Shown piece after piece: positions 15,354 to 23,595 of a stretch of 23,877 nucleotides of DNA (position 1 is its first letter; each line of letters begins with the position of its first letter). The DNA comes from an uncultured Oscillospiraceae bacterium. GTDB taxonomy: Bacteria; Bacillota; Clostridia; Oscillospirales; Ruminococcaceae. Under the pieces are notes generated by a model. It worked only from the letters and a program-made list of their open reading frames with translations. It searched no databases and was not told the DNA's origin. The translations under genes were made by a program, and so were the position numbers. Where the stretch lies: positions 1 to 23,877 of the forward strand of contig CAKSWY010000033.1 of the NCBI GenBank assembly GCA_934513685.1, in the 5' to 3' direction.

Positions 15354-16241
15354 ATGGAATTGCGTACAATTTTCACGTTCCTACGCGCCGCAGAGCTTCG
15401 GAATTTTTCCAAGGCAGCCGATTCTCTGGGCTATGCCCAGTCCACCGTCACCATGCAGATTCAGCAGCTGGAGGAGGAGCTGGGCAAGCCGCTGTTCGAT
15501 CGTTTTAATCGTTCCATCGCGCTGACAGCCTTCGGGGAATCCTTTCTGCCGCTGGCCCGCCGCATGTACAGCACCGCCCAGGAGATGCACGCCCTCAGCG
15601 TTGACCCCGCCGAACTGACCGGCACTCTGCGCATTGGGCTGGTGGAGTCGCTGTTCTTTTCCGACTTCCTGAAGCTCATTCCCAAATACCAGGCGCTCAT
15701 GCCCAATGTGGTGCTGGATTTCTCCACCGGCTCCTCGGTGGAGATCGTGGACCTTCTGACCCACAACAAGCTGGACCTGGGATCCTATTTTGCCGAGAGC
15801 AGCACCACGCAGGAGCTGGTGCCCCTGTTCGAGCGCGGCGCCAACACCGTATTTGTAGCCAACCCCAAGCACCCCCTCTGCCAGGAAGGGCCGGTGACCG
15901 CTGCCCGGTTGTCACAGGAGCGCTTTGTGATGCCCGAGGGCGATGGCATCTATCACCGTCAGCTGCGGCGCCTGTTCCAGACCCGCGGGCTGAATCTGCA
16001 GGAGAGCATCCGCCTGAAGAGCATCCGCGGCATTGTGGACGTGCTGAAATACAGCGGCGGGCTTTCGTTTCTGCCGGAGTTCGCCGTGCGGCACGATCTG
16101 CGCCACGGCAACCTGAAGGTGATCGAATGTGATCTGCCCCCCGTTCCCCTCACCGTCACGGTGGCCGCCCATCGTGAAAAGTGGATCTCCCCGCAGATGC
16201 AGGGCATGATTCAACTGCTGAGCAGCGAGCCCTGGCTGTAA
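15354..16241 (+). CDS. LysR-family transcriptional regulator
   Basis: A 295-residue LTTR. Residues 1-60 form the winged helix-turn-helix (MELRTIFTFLRAAELRNFSKAADSLGYAQSTVTMQIQQLEEELG in two segments), with the usual ending PLFDRFNRSIALTAFGE. From about 88 the two-lobe effector domain follows (GTLRIGLVESL onward). ATG15354 is chosen because GCGAGG lies 7 nt upstream; a TTG further upstream has no site. It is divergent from the opine-dehydrogenase-like gene with inverted repeats between them, so that gene, and perhaps gltS and the MmgE/PrpD gene, are its likely targets. The inducer is probably the imported substrate or a product of it. Confidence 0.92.
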   Translation: MELRTIFTFLRAAELRNFSKAADSLGYAQSTVTMQIQQLEEELGKPLFDRFNRSIALTAFGESFLPLARRMYSTAQEMHALSVDPAELTGTLRIGLVESLFFSDFLKLIPKYQALMPNVVLDFSTGSSVEIVDLLTHNKLDLGSYFAESSTTQELVPLFERGANTVFVANPKHPLCQEGPVTAARLSQERFVMPEGDGIYHRQLRRLFQTRGLNLQESIRLKSIRGIVDVLKYSGGLSFLPEFAVRHDLRHGNLKVIECDLPPVPLTVTVAAHREKWISPQMQGMIQLLSSEPWL

Positions 16242-16277
16242 GCCGACCTCTGTTTTCCGCTGTTTCCCCTAAAAAAA

Positions 16278-16345
16278 GACAAAACACACCGACCAAACGT
16301 CGGCAGGGGTCTCCCCCGCTTCCGTCTGGGCGGTGTATTTTATAG
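16278..16345. terminator. Branched bidirectional terminator
   Basis: The outer arms ACACC(G) (16286-16291) and CGGTGT (16331-16336) enclose two small hairpins, CCGAC/GTCGG (16289-16303) and GGGG-TCT-CCCC (16306-16316). ATTTTATAGTTTT follows on the plus strand and TTTTGTCTTTTTTT on the minus. It separates the convergent lysR and the frameshifted gene. Confidence 0.7.
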
Positions 16346-16428
16346 TTTTATTGCAGCCCCGCGGTGCGCTGCACAAATCCCCTTCATCCGGATTTGCCCG
16401 GCCTCGCCTGCTGCCTTTTTCGTTTTTC

Positions 16429-17000
16429 TCAGCGCTCAAACTGCACCCGATACGTTCCCAGCACCTGCCGGCAGGGAATGCGGGCCGCGTTTTCCACGGT
16501 GCATTCCTCTTTGGGGTAATTTTTCTGGGCCGGGGTGGGCACGGCGGGCAGGTTTTTGCCCTCGCTCACACCATGGGCGCCGCCCTCCATTTCCCAGGAA
16601 AATTCACAGTCACAGAATTCTTTTTTCTTGTCGATGGCTTCCGCCGGGCGCAGCACATAGCCGCCCTCCCGGGCAAAAAAGCAGCCCGCGTTGTCCTTTT
16701 CCGCCGGGCAGCCGCCTTCAACGCCCACTCCGGTGAAGGAAATGCGCAGGGTGCCCGCTGCAAAGCGGGTGGTTTTCCCCTCCTTGGTCACCGCGGCGTC
16801 ATCCCAGTGGCCAAGGTTCAGCCAGCCGCGCTGGCCGTCTTTTCCACCGCGGTGTTGAACTCCACATAGCCCTGCACGCCGTCCCGCACTTCCGCGTTGA
16901 TGCGCAGCACCGGCCGCAGCGACACAAAGCCCTCCGGCAGCAGGGCGCGCAGACGGTCCTGCTCCGCATAATAGGCCATCACAAACTGTTCCACCTGCAT
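16429..17000 (-). pseudogene. Frameshifted gene, possibly acetoacetate-decarboxylase-like
   Basis: The start at 17000 (after GGGAG) opens a frame encoding MQVEQFVMAYYAEQDRLRAL and on to EFNTAVEK, then stops at 16818. The natural continuation (DGQRGWLNLGHWDDAAVTKEG... ending YRVQFER at 16429) is in another frame. Joining them at the A4 run (16840-16843, read as T on the plus strand) by adding one base gives a coherent 190-residue protein. The longer frame upstream of the junction is low-complexity and not real. The N-terminal style (EQDRLRALLPEGF, LRPVLRINAEV) reminds me of acetoacetate-decarboxylase-like proteins, but weakly. It could be a true pseudogene, a sequencing error, or rarely recoding. 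It is last in the MATE operon. Confidence 0.7.
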
Positions 17001-17082
17001 CGTTTGCGTTCTCCCTTTTTCGTCTGTTTTTCATGCGCCGCACGGCAGTGCCATGCGTTTTTTCCGGACTCACGCACAGGGC

Positions 17083-18441
17083 TCAGGCCGCGCTTTTACG
17101 GAACACCGCCATGCACTTTTTGTAGCTGCCCACAAAGTACACCATCTCGGCCACCGCCGTCAGTGCCCAGGAGCAGGGATACAGCAGATACAGCGACGGA
17201 ATCGTATGCAGCCGCGCAAAAATCGTGTACACCCATACCACCCGGAACACACAGGAGCCCATGATCACGATGATGGTGGGCACCACGGTTTTGCCCAGCC
17301 CGCGGGAGGCCGCAATGGTGCAGTCCATAAAGGCAGAGATGCAGTAGGCCATGGCCATCACGCCCACCCGCTTCATGCCTGCGTCGATGACGGCGGGTTC
17401 CGTGGTGAACAGCGCCAGGAATTCCCGGCCGAACAGCCACAGTGCGCCGCCCAGCACCAGCCCCACCCCGAAGGAGTAGGCCAGGCTGATGAGGTAGCTC
17501 TTTTTCACCCGGTCGGCCTTGCCGGCACCGTAGTTCTGGCTCATAAAGCTGGCACAGGCCATGTAAAACGCCGCCATGGCGTCGTAGATCAGCGCATCGG
17601 CGTTGGCTGCCGCCGAGTTGCCCTTCACCATCAGCGAGTCAAAGCTGTTCACGCCGGCCTGAATAAACAAGTTCGCAATGGCAAAAATGGCGTTCTGGAA
17701 ACCCGCCGGGAGACCCAGCATGAGAATTCGCCGGGTCATGTTCGGGTCAAAGCGGATCTCCCGCAGGTGCAGCGCGTAGCTGTCCTGCACGCGGGTCAGG
17801 GCGCGCAGGATCAGCCCCGCCGACACACACTGTGCAATGGTGCTGGCCAGGGCCACACCAGCCACGTCCAGCTTGCACACGATCACGAAAAACAGGTTCA
17901 GCAGAATGTTCAGCACGCCCGCGAACGAGAGGTAGCGCAGGGGCTTCTGGGTTTCGCCAATGGCGCTGAATACCGCATTGCCGTAGTTGTACAGCGCCAG
18001 CGCCGGCATGCCCAAAAAGTACACCCGCAGGTACAGAATGGCCCCGGGCAGCAGGTCCTCTTTGGTGTTCAGCAGCCGCAGCAGCGCCGGCGAGCCGAAC
18101 AGCCCCACCGCCAGCAGCAGCACACCGGCCACCAGGCTGACCAGCAGTGCAGAATGCACCGTTTTGTGGACGCTCTCGGCGTTGCGCGCCCCATAAAACC
18201 GGGCCACCAGCACGTTGATGCCGTTGCCCAACCCAATGAGGAACCCGGTGAACAGGGTGACAAAAATGCTGGTGGAGCCCACCGAGCCCAGCGCCGTGGA
18301 ACCGGCAAAGCGCCCCACCACCGCCACGTCGGACATGTTGAACAGCACCTGAAGCAGGTTCGAGAGGGCCAGCGGCAGGCTGACCATGAGGATCTGCCTG
18401 GCCAGAGGCCCCTCGGTCAGGCTTCTCGCAGTTGATTTCAT
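17083..18441 (-). CDS. MATE family multidrug/metabolite exporter
   Basis: A 452-residue membrane protein with two MatE repeats, about 12-170 and 235-400. LARQILMVSLPLALSNLLQ and LFNMSDVAVVGRF at the N-terminus, and GLPAGFQNAIFAIANLFIQ at the start of the second half, are typical of the DinF/NorM-like Firmicute branch. It would extrude cationic or neutral organic molecules using a sodium or proton gradient. AAGGAA precedes the start. It is 57 nt downstream of the aminotransferase and 82 nt upstream of the frameshifted gene, all on one strand, so they are probably co-transcribed. The substrate is not predictable. Confidence 0.93.
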   Translation of the reverse strand: MKSTARSLTEGPLARQILMVSLPLALSNLLQVLFNMSDVAVVGRFAGSTALGSVGSTSIFVTLFTGFLIGLGNGINVLVARFYGARNAESVHKTVHSALLVSLVAGVLLLAVGLFGSPALLRLLNTKEDLLPGAILYLRVYFLGMPALALYNYGNAVFSAIGETQKPLRYLSFAGVLNILLNLFFVIVCKLDVAGVALASTIAQCVSAGLILRALTRVQDSYALHLREIRFDPNMTRRILMLGLPAGFQNAIFAIANLFIQAGVNSFDSLMVKGNSAAANADALIYDAMAAFYMACASFMSQNYGAGKADRVKKSYLISLAYSFGVGLVLGGALWLFGREFLALFTTEPAVIDAGMKRVGVMAMAYCISAFMDCTIAASRGLGKTVVPTIIVIMGSCVFRVVWVYTIFARLHTIPSLYLLYPCSWALTAVAEMVYFVGSYKKCMAVFRKSAA

Positions 18442-18498
18442 GATTCCATTTCCTTTTCTATTCCTACTTCTATTCCTGCGCGTTTCCGCAGGCAGATT

Positions 18499-19695
18499 TC
18501 AACAGGATGTGCTTTTGCCGGGCAGCAACTCCGCCAGCTTCTGCAGGCGCTTCAGCGCCTCGTCCAGCGCCTCCTGCTGGCGGGCAAAGTGGAAGCGGAT
18601 CAGGTGGTTCACATCCTCCTTGAAGAAGCTGGAACCGGGCACCGCCGCCACCCCGATGTTTTTGATCATCCATTCGCAGAACTCCAGGTCGGTATACCCG
18701 CGGAACTGCGGCAGATCCAGAAACTCCTGAATGTCCACCAGCACAAAATAGGTGCCCGCAGGCACGTTGTGCTTCAGGCCAATCTTATCCAGCCCGGCCA
18801 GGAAGTAATCCCGCTTTTGGGTGTAGAGCGCCAGCAGATCCTGATAGTATTGCTCCGGGAAGCGCAGGCCCACCACCGCGGCCTCCTGCAGAGGTGCCGC
18901 CGCCCCCACCGTCAGGAAGTCGTGTACCTTTTTGGCCGCCTCCACCACACGCTCCGGCCCGATGAGGTAACCCAGCCGCCAGCCGGTGATGGAATAGGTT
19001 TTCGAGAGCGAGTTGCAGGTGATGGTGTGGTCAAACATTCCGGGCAGCGACGCCATGCAGATGTGTTTGGCCGGGGCATACACCAGATGCTCGTACACCT
19101 CATCCGTCACCACAAAGGCGTCGTATTGCAGGGCCAGCCGGCCGATGGCCAGCAGCTCGTCCCGGGTGAACACCTTGCCGCAGGGGTTGGAGGGGTTGCA
19201 CAGAATCAGGGCCTTTGCCCCGTCCCGGAAGCCCTGCTCCACCAGATTCAGGTCAAAGTGATAGTCCGGCGGCACCAGCGGAATGTAGATGGGCTTTGCC
19301 CCGGAGAGCACGGCGTCCGCCCCGTAGTTTTCGTAAAAGGGCGAGAACACCATCACCTTGTCGCCCGGGTTGCAGATGGTCATCATGGCGCACATCATGG
19401 CTTCAGTGCTGCCGCAGGTCACCACGATCTCCTTGTCCGGGTCGATGGCCCGGCCAATGGCCTTCCCCTGCTTTTCCGCCACCGCTTCGCGGAAGTTCTG
19501 CGCGCCAAAGGTGATGGAATACTGGTGCGGCCCCTCCTTGGCGGCCCGTGCCAGTGCGTCCGTGATTTCTTTGGGCGGGTCAAAATCCGGGAACCCCTGA
19601 GACAGGTTGACCGCCCCATACCGGTTGCTGATCCGGGTCATCCGGCGGATCACGGAATCCGTAAAGGTCGCCACCCGGTCGCTCAATTCTGGCAT
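18499..19695 (-). CDS. PLP-dependent class I aminotransferase
   Basis: A 398-residue fold-type-I aminotransferase. The Schiff-base lysine is K232 in SLSKTYSITGWRLGY. N170 (CNPSNPCG), D198 and Y201 (TDEVYEHL) bind the cofactor, and R367 (LIRFHFA) should bind the substrate carboxylate. The start NLSQGFPDFDPP (30-41) is the signature of the kynurenine/methionine-aminotransferase group (YbdL-like). It would move an amino group between methionine, aromatic or similar amino acids and a keto acid. GGGAGG precedes the start and a TTGACT-17-TAGGAT promoter lies upstream. It leads an apparent operon with the MATE exporter. Confidence 0.92.
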   Translation of the reverse strand: MPELSDRVATFTDSVIRRMTRISNRYGAVNLSQGFPDFDPPKEITDALARAAKEGPHQYSITFGAQNFREAVAEKQGKAIGRAIDPDKEIVVTCGSTEAMMCAMMTICNPGDKVMVFSPFYENYGADAVLSGAKPIYIPLVPPDYHFDLNLVEQGFRDGAKALILCNPSNPCGKVFTRDELLAIGRLALQYDAFVVTDEVYEHLVYAPAKHICMASLPGMFDHTITCNSLSKTYSITGWRLGYLIGPERVVEAAKKVHDFLTVGAAAPLQEAAVVGLRFPEQYYQDLLALYTQKRDYFLAGLDKIGLKHNVPAGTYFVLVDIQEFLDLPQFRGYTDLEFCEWMIKNIGVAAVPGSSFFKEDVNHLIRFHFARQQEALDEALKRLQKLAELLPGKSTSC

Positions 19696-19749
19696 TTGCT
19701 GTTCCTCCCCTGCTTGCCGTTTTGCCGTGCAGTGCGCGCTTGTACCGTC

Positions 19750-19778
19750 ATCCTACTCCCCTTTCGACCCAAAGTCAA
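19750..19778 (-). promoter_or_regulatory. Promoter of the aminotransferase-MATE operon
   Basis: On the minus strand TTGACT (19773-19778) and TAGGAT (19750-19755) are 17 bp apart. The start is near 19743, about 48 nt before the ATG. A weak GC hairpin just upstream (19786-19805) may end the preceding gene. Confidence 0.65.
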
Positions 19779-19817
19779 CTTTTCGGGGGCTGCCCCTGCA
19801 ACCCCGCCGGGCCTTTC

Positions 19818-20735
19818 TCAGAACAGGTCCAGCATGTTGTCCAGATAAATGGCCTCGCGCACCTTCAGCTGGCATTCCGGCCGGGTCATGTAATAAAGCA
19901 GGAATTCCAGAATCAGCGCGCTGCCCAGCCCGCGGCCCTCGATTTTGAAATGGGAAAAGCCCATCGGCAGGTAGGTGTTCCGAATGTCCTCCAGCCCGAT
20001 GAAGCCGGGGTTCTCCATCGCCGCCGAAAAGCGGTAGCCCTGCCCCGCGTTGGGCGCCGCGCAGCGGTGCTCCGGCCCGGACAGGCCAAGGTTTTTCCGG
20101 CTGACGGCCTCGTAGCAGCGCTTCCGGTCCTTGCAGCCGAACCAGCAGCACTCGTTGCACAGGAACTCCACCTTGTCCTTCAGCGGCCCGCTCAGCGCGG
20201 AGAGAGGGCCAAATGCCCGGTTCAGGCGGAAATCCGGTACCACATAGCGGAACGCCTCCCGCGCAAGCTCGCGCTGCAGCTGCGGAAATTCCGTCAGCAC
20301 CTTTGTGGTAGAGGAAACCAGATACAGCTTCGGGTAATGCTCCTGCAGGTATCTCAGCAGCAGATCGGAGTGCACGATCACGCCGTTCTGCGGTTCGTTC
20401 TGCTCTTCCAGCAGGGCGCAGAGGGCATTGCACGTTTTATCCGTCAGGTGCTCCGGCTGCAGCAGAGAGTTGCTGAAGGTCAGCCGGGCCGAAATGCCGT
20501 ATTCCTGCATCAGGGCCAGAACCTGCCGGGGGTCCGCCTCCCCATCGCTCACCCGGCCGCCGCCCCAAAGGCAGCCGGCCGGCGCGCCGTAAATGGACCC
20601 GATGTCGCACCAGCTGTAAAAGTACTCCCGGTGCTCCCGATACAGCGGCAAAAACACGCGGTACAGCTCGTAAAACTCAAACAGGCCGGGAAGATGGTAG
20701 TGGGCGGTTCGCTCTTCTCGATGGTCCTTCTTCAC
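19818..20735 (-). CDS. Uncharacterised U32-like protein with cysteine cluster
   Basis: A 305-residue protein without signal peptide. I do not know its function. FKIEGR (263-268) is the characteristic motif near the end of peptidase U32 barrels. A cysteine group, C193, C196, C197, C201 and C207 plus C225, sits where the related UbiU/UbiV/TrhP proteins bind an Fe-S cluster. The alternation of short strands and helices (GVIVHSDLLLRYL, LYLVSST) fits a small TIM barrel. It starts with GTG, eight bases after GGAGG. No longer frame exists. It probably modifies a small molecule or RNA rather than acting as a protease, but that is inference. The leader upstream contains terminators and a long RNA-like segment. 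Confidence 0.65.
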   Translation of the reverse strand: MKKDHREERTAHYHLPGLFEFYELYRVFLPLYREHREYFYSWCDIGSIYGAPAGCLWGGGRVSDGEADPRQVLALMQEYGISARLTFSNSLLQPEHLTDKTCNALCALLEEQNEPQNGVIVHSDLLLRYLQEHYPKLYLVSSTTKVLTEFPQLQRELAREAFRYVVPDFRLNRAFGPLSALSGPLKDKVEFLCNECCWFGCKDRKRCYEAVSRKNLGLSGPEHRCAAPNAGQGYRFSAAMENPGFIGLEDIRNTYLPMGFSHFKIEGRGLGSALILEFLLYYMTRPECQLKVREAIYLDNMLDLF

Positions 20736-20786
20736 AAAATCGTCCTCCCCCGTTTTTTCGGTGTTGGTTTGCGCCTAAATTCCAGC

Positions 20787-20827
20787 AAAAAAGAGCCTTT
20801 TAGAAAACACGCTGCTCTCTGAAAGGC
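20787..20827 (-). terminator. Minus-strand terminator or attenuator nested in a larger inverted repeat
   Basis: Read on the minus strand, GCCTTT pairs with AAAGGC (20822-20827 with 20795-20800) around a 21-nt loop. A TTTTTT run (20787-20792) follows. A wider pair TTTGCGCC/GGCGCAAA (20768-20775, 20833-20840) encloses it, so two structures are possible. It lies 52 nt before the GTG start of the U32-like gene, a typical attenuator position. Confidence 0.6.
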
Positions 20828-20880
20828 CCTTTGGCGCAAATGATTCAAATTTGTTTATTCGAACTCGGTAGGTTTAAATC

Positions 20881-20906
20881 TCCACTAAGCAAATTTGCTT
20901 AGTGGA
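20881..20906. repeat. Perfect 26-bp palindrome
   Basis: TCCACTAAGCAAA and its exact reverse complement meet with no spacer. No T-run follows on either strand, so it is a weak terminator candidate. It could be a protein binding site, an RNA hairpin in the leader, or a recombination scar at the border of the AT-rich segment. Confidence 0.6.
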
Positions 20907-20968
20907 TCTGTCCTTGGCTGTTCACTTTTCCATGAGATTGCCGTGGTAGACGTGGCTTGCTGATTCTT

Positions 20969-20987
20969 TAGTATCAGGATAGTATCA
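20969..20987. repeat. Direct repeat TAGTATCA x2, 11-bp period
   Basis: Two exact copies of TAGTATCA (20969-20976 and 20980-20987) are spaced 3 bp apart, so they lie on the same DNA face. They fall 20-37 bp inside the predicted minus-strand transcript. They could be a tandem protein binding site. Confidence 0.45.
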
Positions 20988-21012
20988 CACAACCAGCGGA
21001 GTCTCTGTGAGT

Positions 21013-21041
21013 ATTATAACGTATTTACGTTCAGGATGCAA
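21013..21041 (-). promoter_or_regulatory. Strong promoter directly after the DUF262 gene
   Basis: On the minus strand TTGCAT (21036-21041) and a perfect TATAAT (21013-21018) are 17 bp apart. The -35 box begins only 8 bases after the upstream stop codon. The spacer contains the inverted repeat AACGTA-TT-TACGTT (21018-21031), a possible repressor site. Transcription would run toward the U32-like gene. Confidence 0.7.
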
Positions 21042-21048
21042 CCGTCTT

Positions 21049-23595
21049 TTAGGAATTCCACTTTGACTGAACATCTGTCTCAAACTTTTTGATTTCTTCA
21101 AGGCATTTGTCAAGCTGGCCCATGACAGCTTCTTCTGTATCATCATCATTGTTAAGAAACGCCGTTGATTTGAAGAACAGCCTGTACCCCTGTGTCAATT
21201 TTCCACCATCTGTCAGTGCTACCAATTTGGTAAACGCCGCTTTCATTTCATCTGTGATACCCTTGCAATAGAAGTAAAGCTGTACATACAGTTCGTTTTT
21301 GAAGTTTGTGATCTCATAGAAATAGTAATTGCTTGTTCTCCATGGACTCAGTGTATCCTTATTTACCGGTATCACATGATTCAGGAACGGCGTAGTGAAT
21401 CGGACATATCGACCTTCACAGGTGTCTGCATCAAAGACGATGCTACCCTCTCCCGCCTTTTTCTCGCACCATTTTTGAGCAACGGCCAGTCGGTTGATTC
21501 CGTTTGCAGCAATGTTGTTTGGCCGAGCACTATAAACAAAGTCCTCTTCCAAATCAAGGTCGTATTTCTTCAGAAGTGCCTTGATAAAGCAGATACAGTC
21601 ATAGGCTGAAAATCCGGTGCTGATGTAGATGTCGCTGTCACTTTTCAGCTGCACAGCATTCCGAATGGCATCCTTGTCATAGGCAAATACCGGGTTGAGC
21701 CATGCCGGGAACACTTCTAGATTGCGGGCCATCCGGTCAATCATGCTGTGGTTTAGGTCGTACAGTTTACTCGCAACCGAGCGAACCATTAGTGCAAAGC
21801 TGTCCACATTGACCCGTTCGCCCAGAAGTTCGTAATAGTTTACAGTCTTGTAAGTTGCATTGTGCGGGTCAGAAACAGTGTACAACTGGTAGCGCGGGTC
21901 GGAGAAATCAATTTTTGTTGTGGGCTGTTCCACTGTAAACAGCCGCAGAACCTCACCAGAAAGCCTTTCTGCACGCGCCTCAATCGTCCGCTCATTCCAC
22001 TCTGTCTTTCCCCTCACATCACTATAAAGGACGGTCACATGCGTAGTCTGTTCAGACAGACGTTTCTGTTTCTCTGTGAACGGCAAATCTCCCAGTTCAC
22101 TATTATAGCCCGTCAGCGTCAAATTGCCCAATGTGTGCAGATACCGCTCTCGCACCAGTGCCCAATCACTGCCGAGCATTTTCCGCCATGCAGTCGATAG
22201 GTTCTTGTTCTGCGGCATGATATGCTCGATGGTCAGAGCATCTGTCTTAATTTGCTCTTTTCCCTGATTTTCGATTGCCACAAGCAGATACTTACACAGC
22301 GCGTTCTTCCGATAAAGATTACGTTCTTTCAATGCTACTACGAACTCCGCATCGCTGGGCATCACATCCTTAGATGTCAGCTGCAGCAGGAAGGACACAA
22401 TAGCATCATAGTAATTGTTCTTATTTTCCGGACGATTGAACACACGTCCATAAAGAGTCTTATATAAGCCACGCAGCGAGTTCGAACCCACTTCACAAAT
22501 CAAGCGGCGGATGCTGTAATTCAGCAGCAGTCGTAGAACCTTGCAGAGCGTTTCATCATCAATCACACCAGCCTCAAAGTCGTCAAACACGCTGAACAAA
22601 AAAATGTACACTGTCGTCTGGTTCAGTTTTCTTAGGCTGTCGAGGAACTGATTAGCTTCATTGCTCAAGTGTAACTTGTCACCGCAATAGAAAGCATGGT
22701 ACTGCTGCGCATAGTGTAGAATTTCACCCAGCATGGTTTCGTTGGTGTAACGTCCCCGCACATAGAGTGCCTTAAAGTCATCATAGGCGGTACTCTCTTT
22801 AGTGAATCCATCCATTTTGAAGTTCAGATAATCAAGAAAAAATTCCTCCAACTGGTCTCTAGGCAGTATCTGCTCAGCCTTCAACCAGTAGCTTTCATAC
22901 AGCCTGTCCTGATCAACCTCCGTCATCAACACAAAGTTGCGAATTTTATCCGATAAGCTCAGCGGTATACCAGTCGAGTTAATTCTCTCAAAGATTTCCT
23001 GCGCATTATCGTTATCATCAAGTTGAATCACAGCTACTGTCAGCAAACCTATCCCACGATATATGTCCGAAACAGTTATACCCTCAGACTGCTTTTCTCT
23101 TATCAAATCGCAAAAATGTTCGTAATTCCGATATATCTCACAAGACGTATCCATTTTGTCATGCTTATCATAGATCAAATTCAGCAACTGATCATTGTTA
23201 TCCTTTGCCGGTTTCAGTTTCATCTTGCTGGTTTCATCTAGCTGAAACTGATTATACTGGTCAGTGTTAAAGATTGCCCCCTGTGGCAGCATCTTCTCAC
23301 TATCGTTTTGAGCCATGTCGGACAGAGCTTTAAGCAAAATATAGATTGTTGTCAACCGCTGTTGCCCATCAATTACGATGTTATTCCCGATGCCTTTCGT
23401 TGGTGCAATCGGCTTAAAAACAATCGAACCACAAAAATGAAGCTGATTTCTCTGCCCAGCTATTACAACATCCTCGAACAGCTTATCACACTGCTCCCAA
23501 GACCATTCATAATTTCTTTGATAAACAGGTATCTTATACTGTCTTCCGTTTTGTCCCAAAAAATTTGCGACGACACTTCCTTGGTAGATAAACAT
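21049..23595 (-). CDS. DUF262/DUF1524 GmrSD-like putative defence nuclease
   Basis: An 848-residue single-chain protein. The N-terminal DUF262 (ParB-like nucleotide hydrolase) domain has YQRNYEW (25-31), IDGQQRLTT (75-83) and FERINSTG (202-209). The DUF1524 His-Me-finger nuclease domain has EHIMPQ (457-462), HTLGNLTLTGYN (487-498) and the usual L..PF..K tail. Such fusions act as type IV restriction or SspE/BrxU-like antiphage enzymes that detect modified or foreign DNA. Residues from about 560 to 848 are a long C-terminal extension that I do not recognise; it may be a sensor module. The gene is clearly lower in GC than the rest of the window, which suggests recent transfer. GGAGG lies 6 nt before the ATG. 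No partner methylase is visible. Confidence 0.88.
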   Translation of the reverse strand: MFIYQGSVVANFLGQNGRQYKIPVYQRNYEWSWEQCDKLFEDVVIAGQRNQLHFCGSIVFKPIAPTKGIGNNIVIDGQQRLTTIYILLKALSDMAQNDSEKMLPQGAIFNTDQYNQFQLDETSKMKLKPAKDNNDQLLNLIYDKHDKMDTSCEIYRNYEHFCDLIREKQSEGITVSDIYRGIGLLTVAVIQLDDNDNAQEIFERINSTGIPLSLSDKIRNFVLMTEVDQDRLYESYWLKAEQILPRDQLEEFFLDYLNFKMDGFTKESTAYDDFKALYVRGRYTNETMLGEILHYAQQYHAFYCGDKLHLSNEANQFLDSLRKLNQTTVYIFLFSVFDDFEAGVIDDETLCKVLRLLLNYSIRRLICEVGSNSLRGLYKTLYGRVFNRPENKNNYYDAIVSFLLQLTSKDVMPSDAEFVVALKERNLYRKNALCKYLLVAIENQGKEQIKTDALTIEHIMPQNKNLSTAWRKMLGSDWALVRERYLHTLGNLTLTGYNSELGDLPFTEKQKRLSEQTTHVTVLYSDVRGKTEWNERTIEARAERLSGEVLRLFTVEQPTTKIDFSDPRYQLYTVSDPHNATYKTVNYYELLGERVNVDSFALMVRSVASKLYDLNHSMIDRMARNLEVFPAWLNPVFAYDKDAIRNAVQLKSDSDIYISTGFSAYDCICFIKALLKKYDLDLEEDFVYSARPNNIAANGINRLAVAQKWCEKKAGEGSIVFDADTCEGRYVRFTTPFLNHVIPVNKDTLSPWRTSNYYFYEITNFKNELYVQLYFYCKGITDEMKAAFTKLVALTDGGKLTQGYRLFFKSTAFLNNDDDTEEAVMGQLDKCLEEIKKFETDVQSKWNS

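Larger units (their letters stand above)
20828..21006 (-). ncRNA. Candidate leader or small RNA upstream of the U32-like gene
   Basis: This stretch has no plausible ORF, begins at a strong minus-strand promoter and ends at a terminator-like structure. The predicted RNA can form GCTGGTT/AATCAGC near its 5' end and the 26-bp hairpin near its 3' end. It matches no RNA family I recognise with confidence. It may be a regulatory leader or an independent sRNA. Boundaries are estimates. Confidence 0.35.

Noticed and set aside
16833..16850. Programmed -1 frameshift in the small gene
   Set aside because: GGAAAAG is not an X-XXY-YYZ slippery heptamer and I see no obvious stimulating pseudoknot; a base deletion is simpler.
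20841..20920. tRNA-like att site at the island edge
   Set aside because: TTCGAA and the palindrome suggested a tRNA 3' end, but no acceptor, anticodon or D arms can be built.
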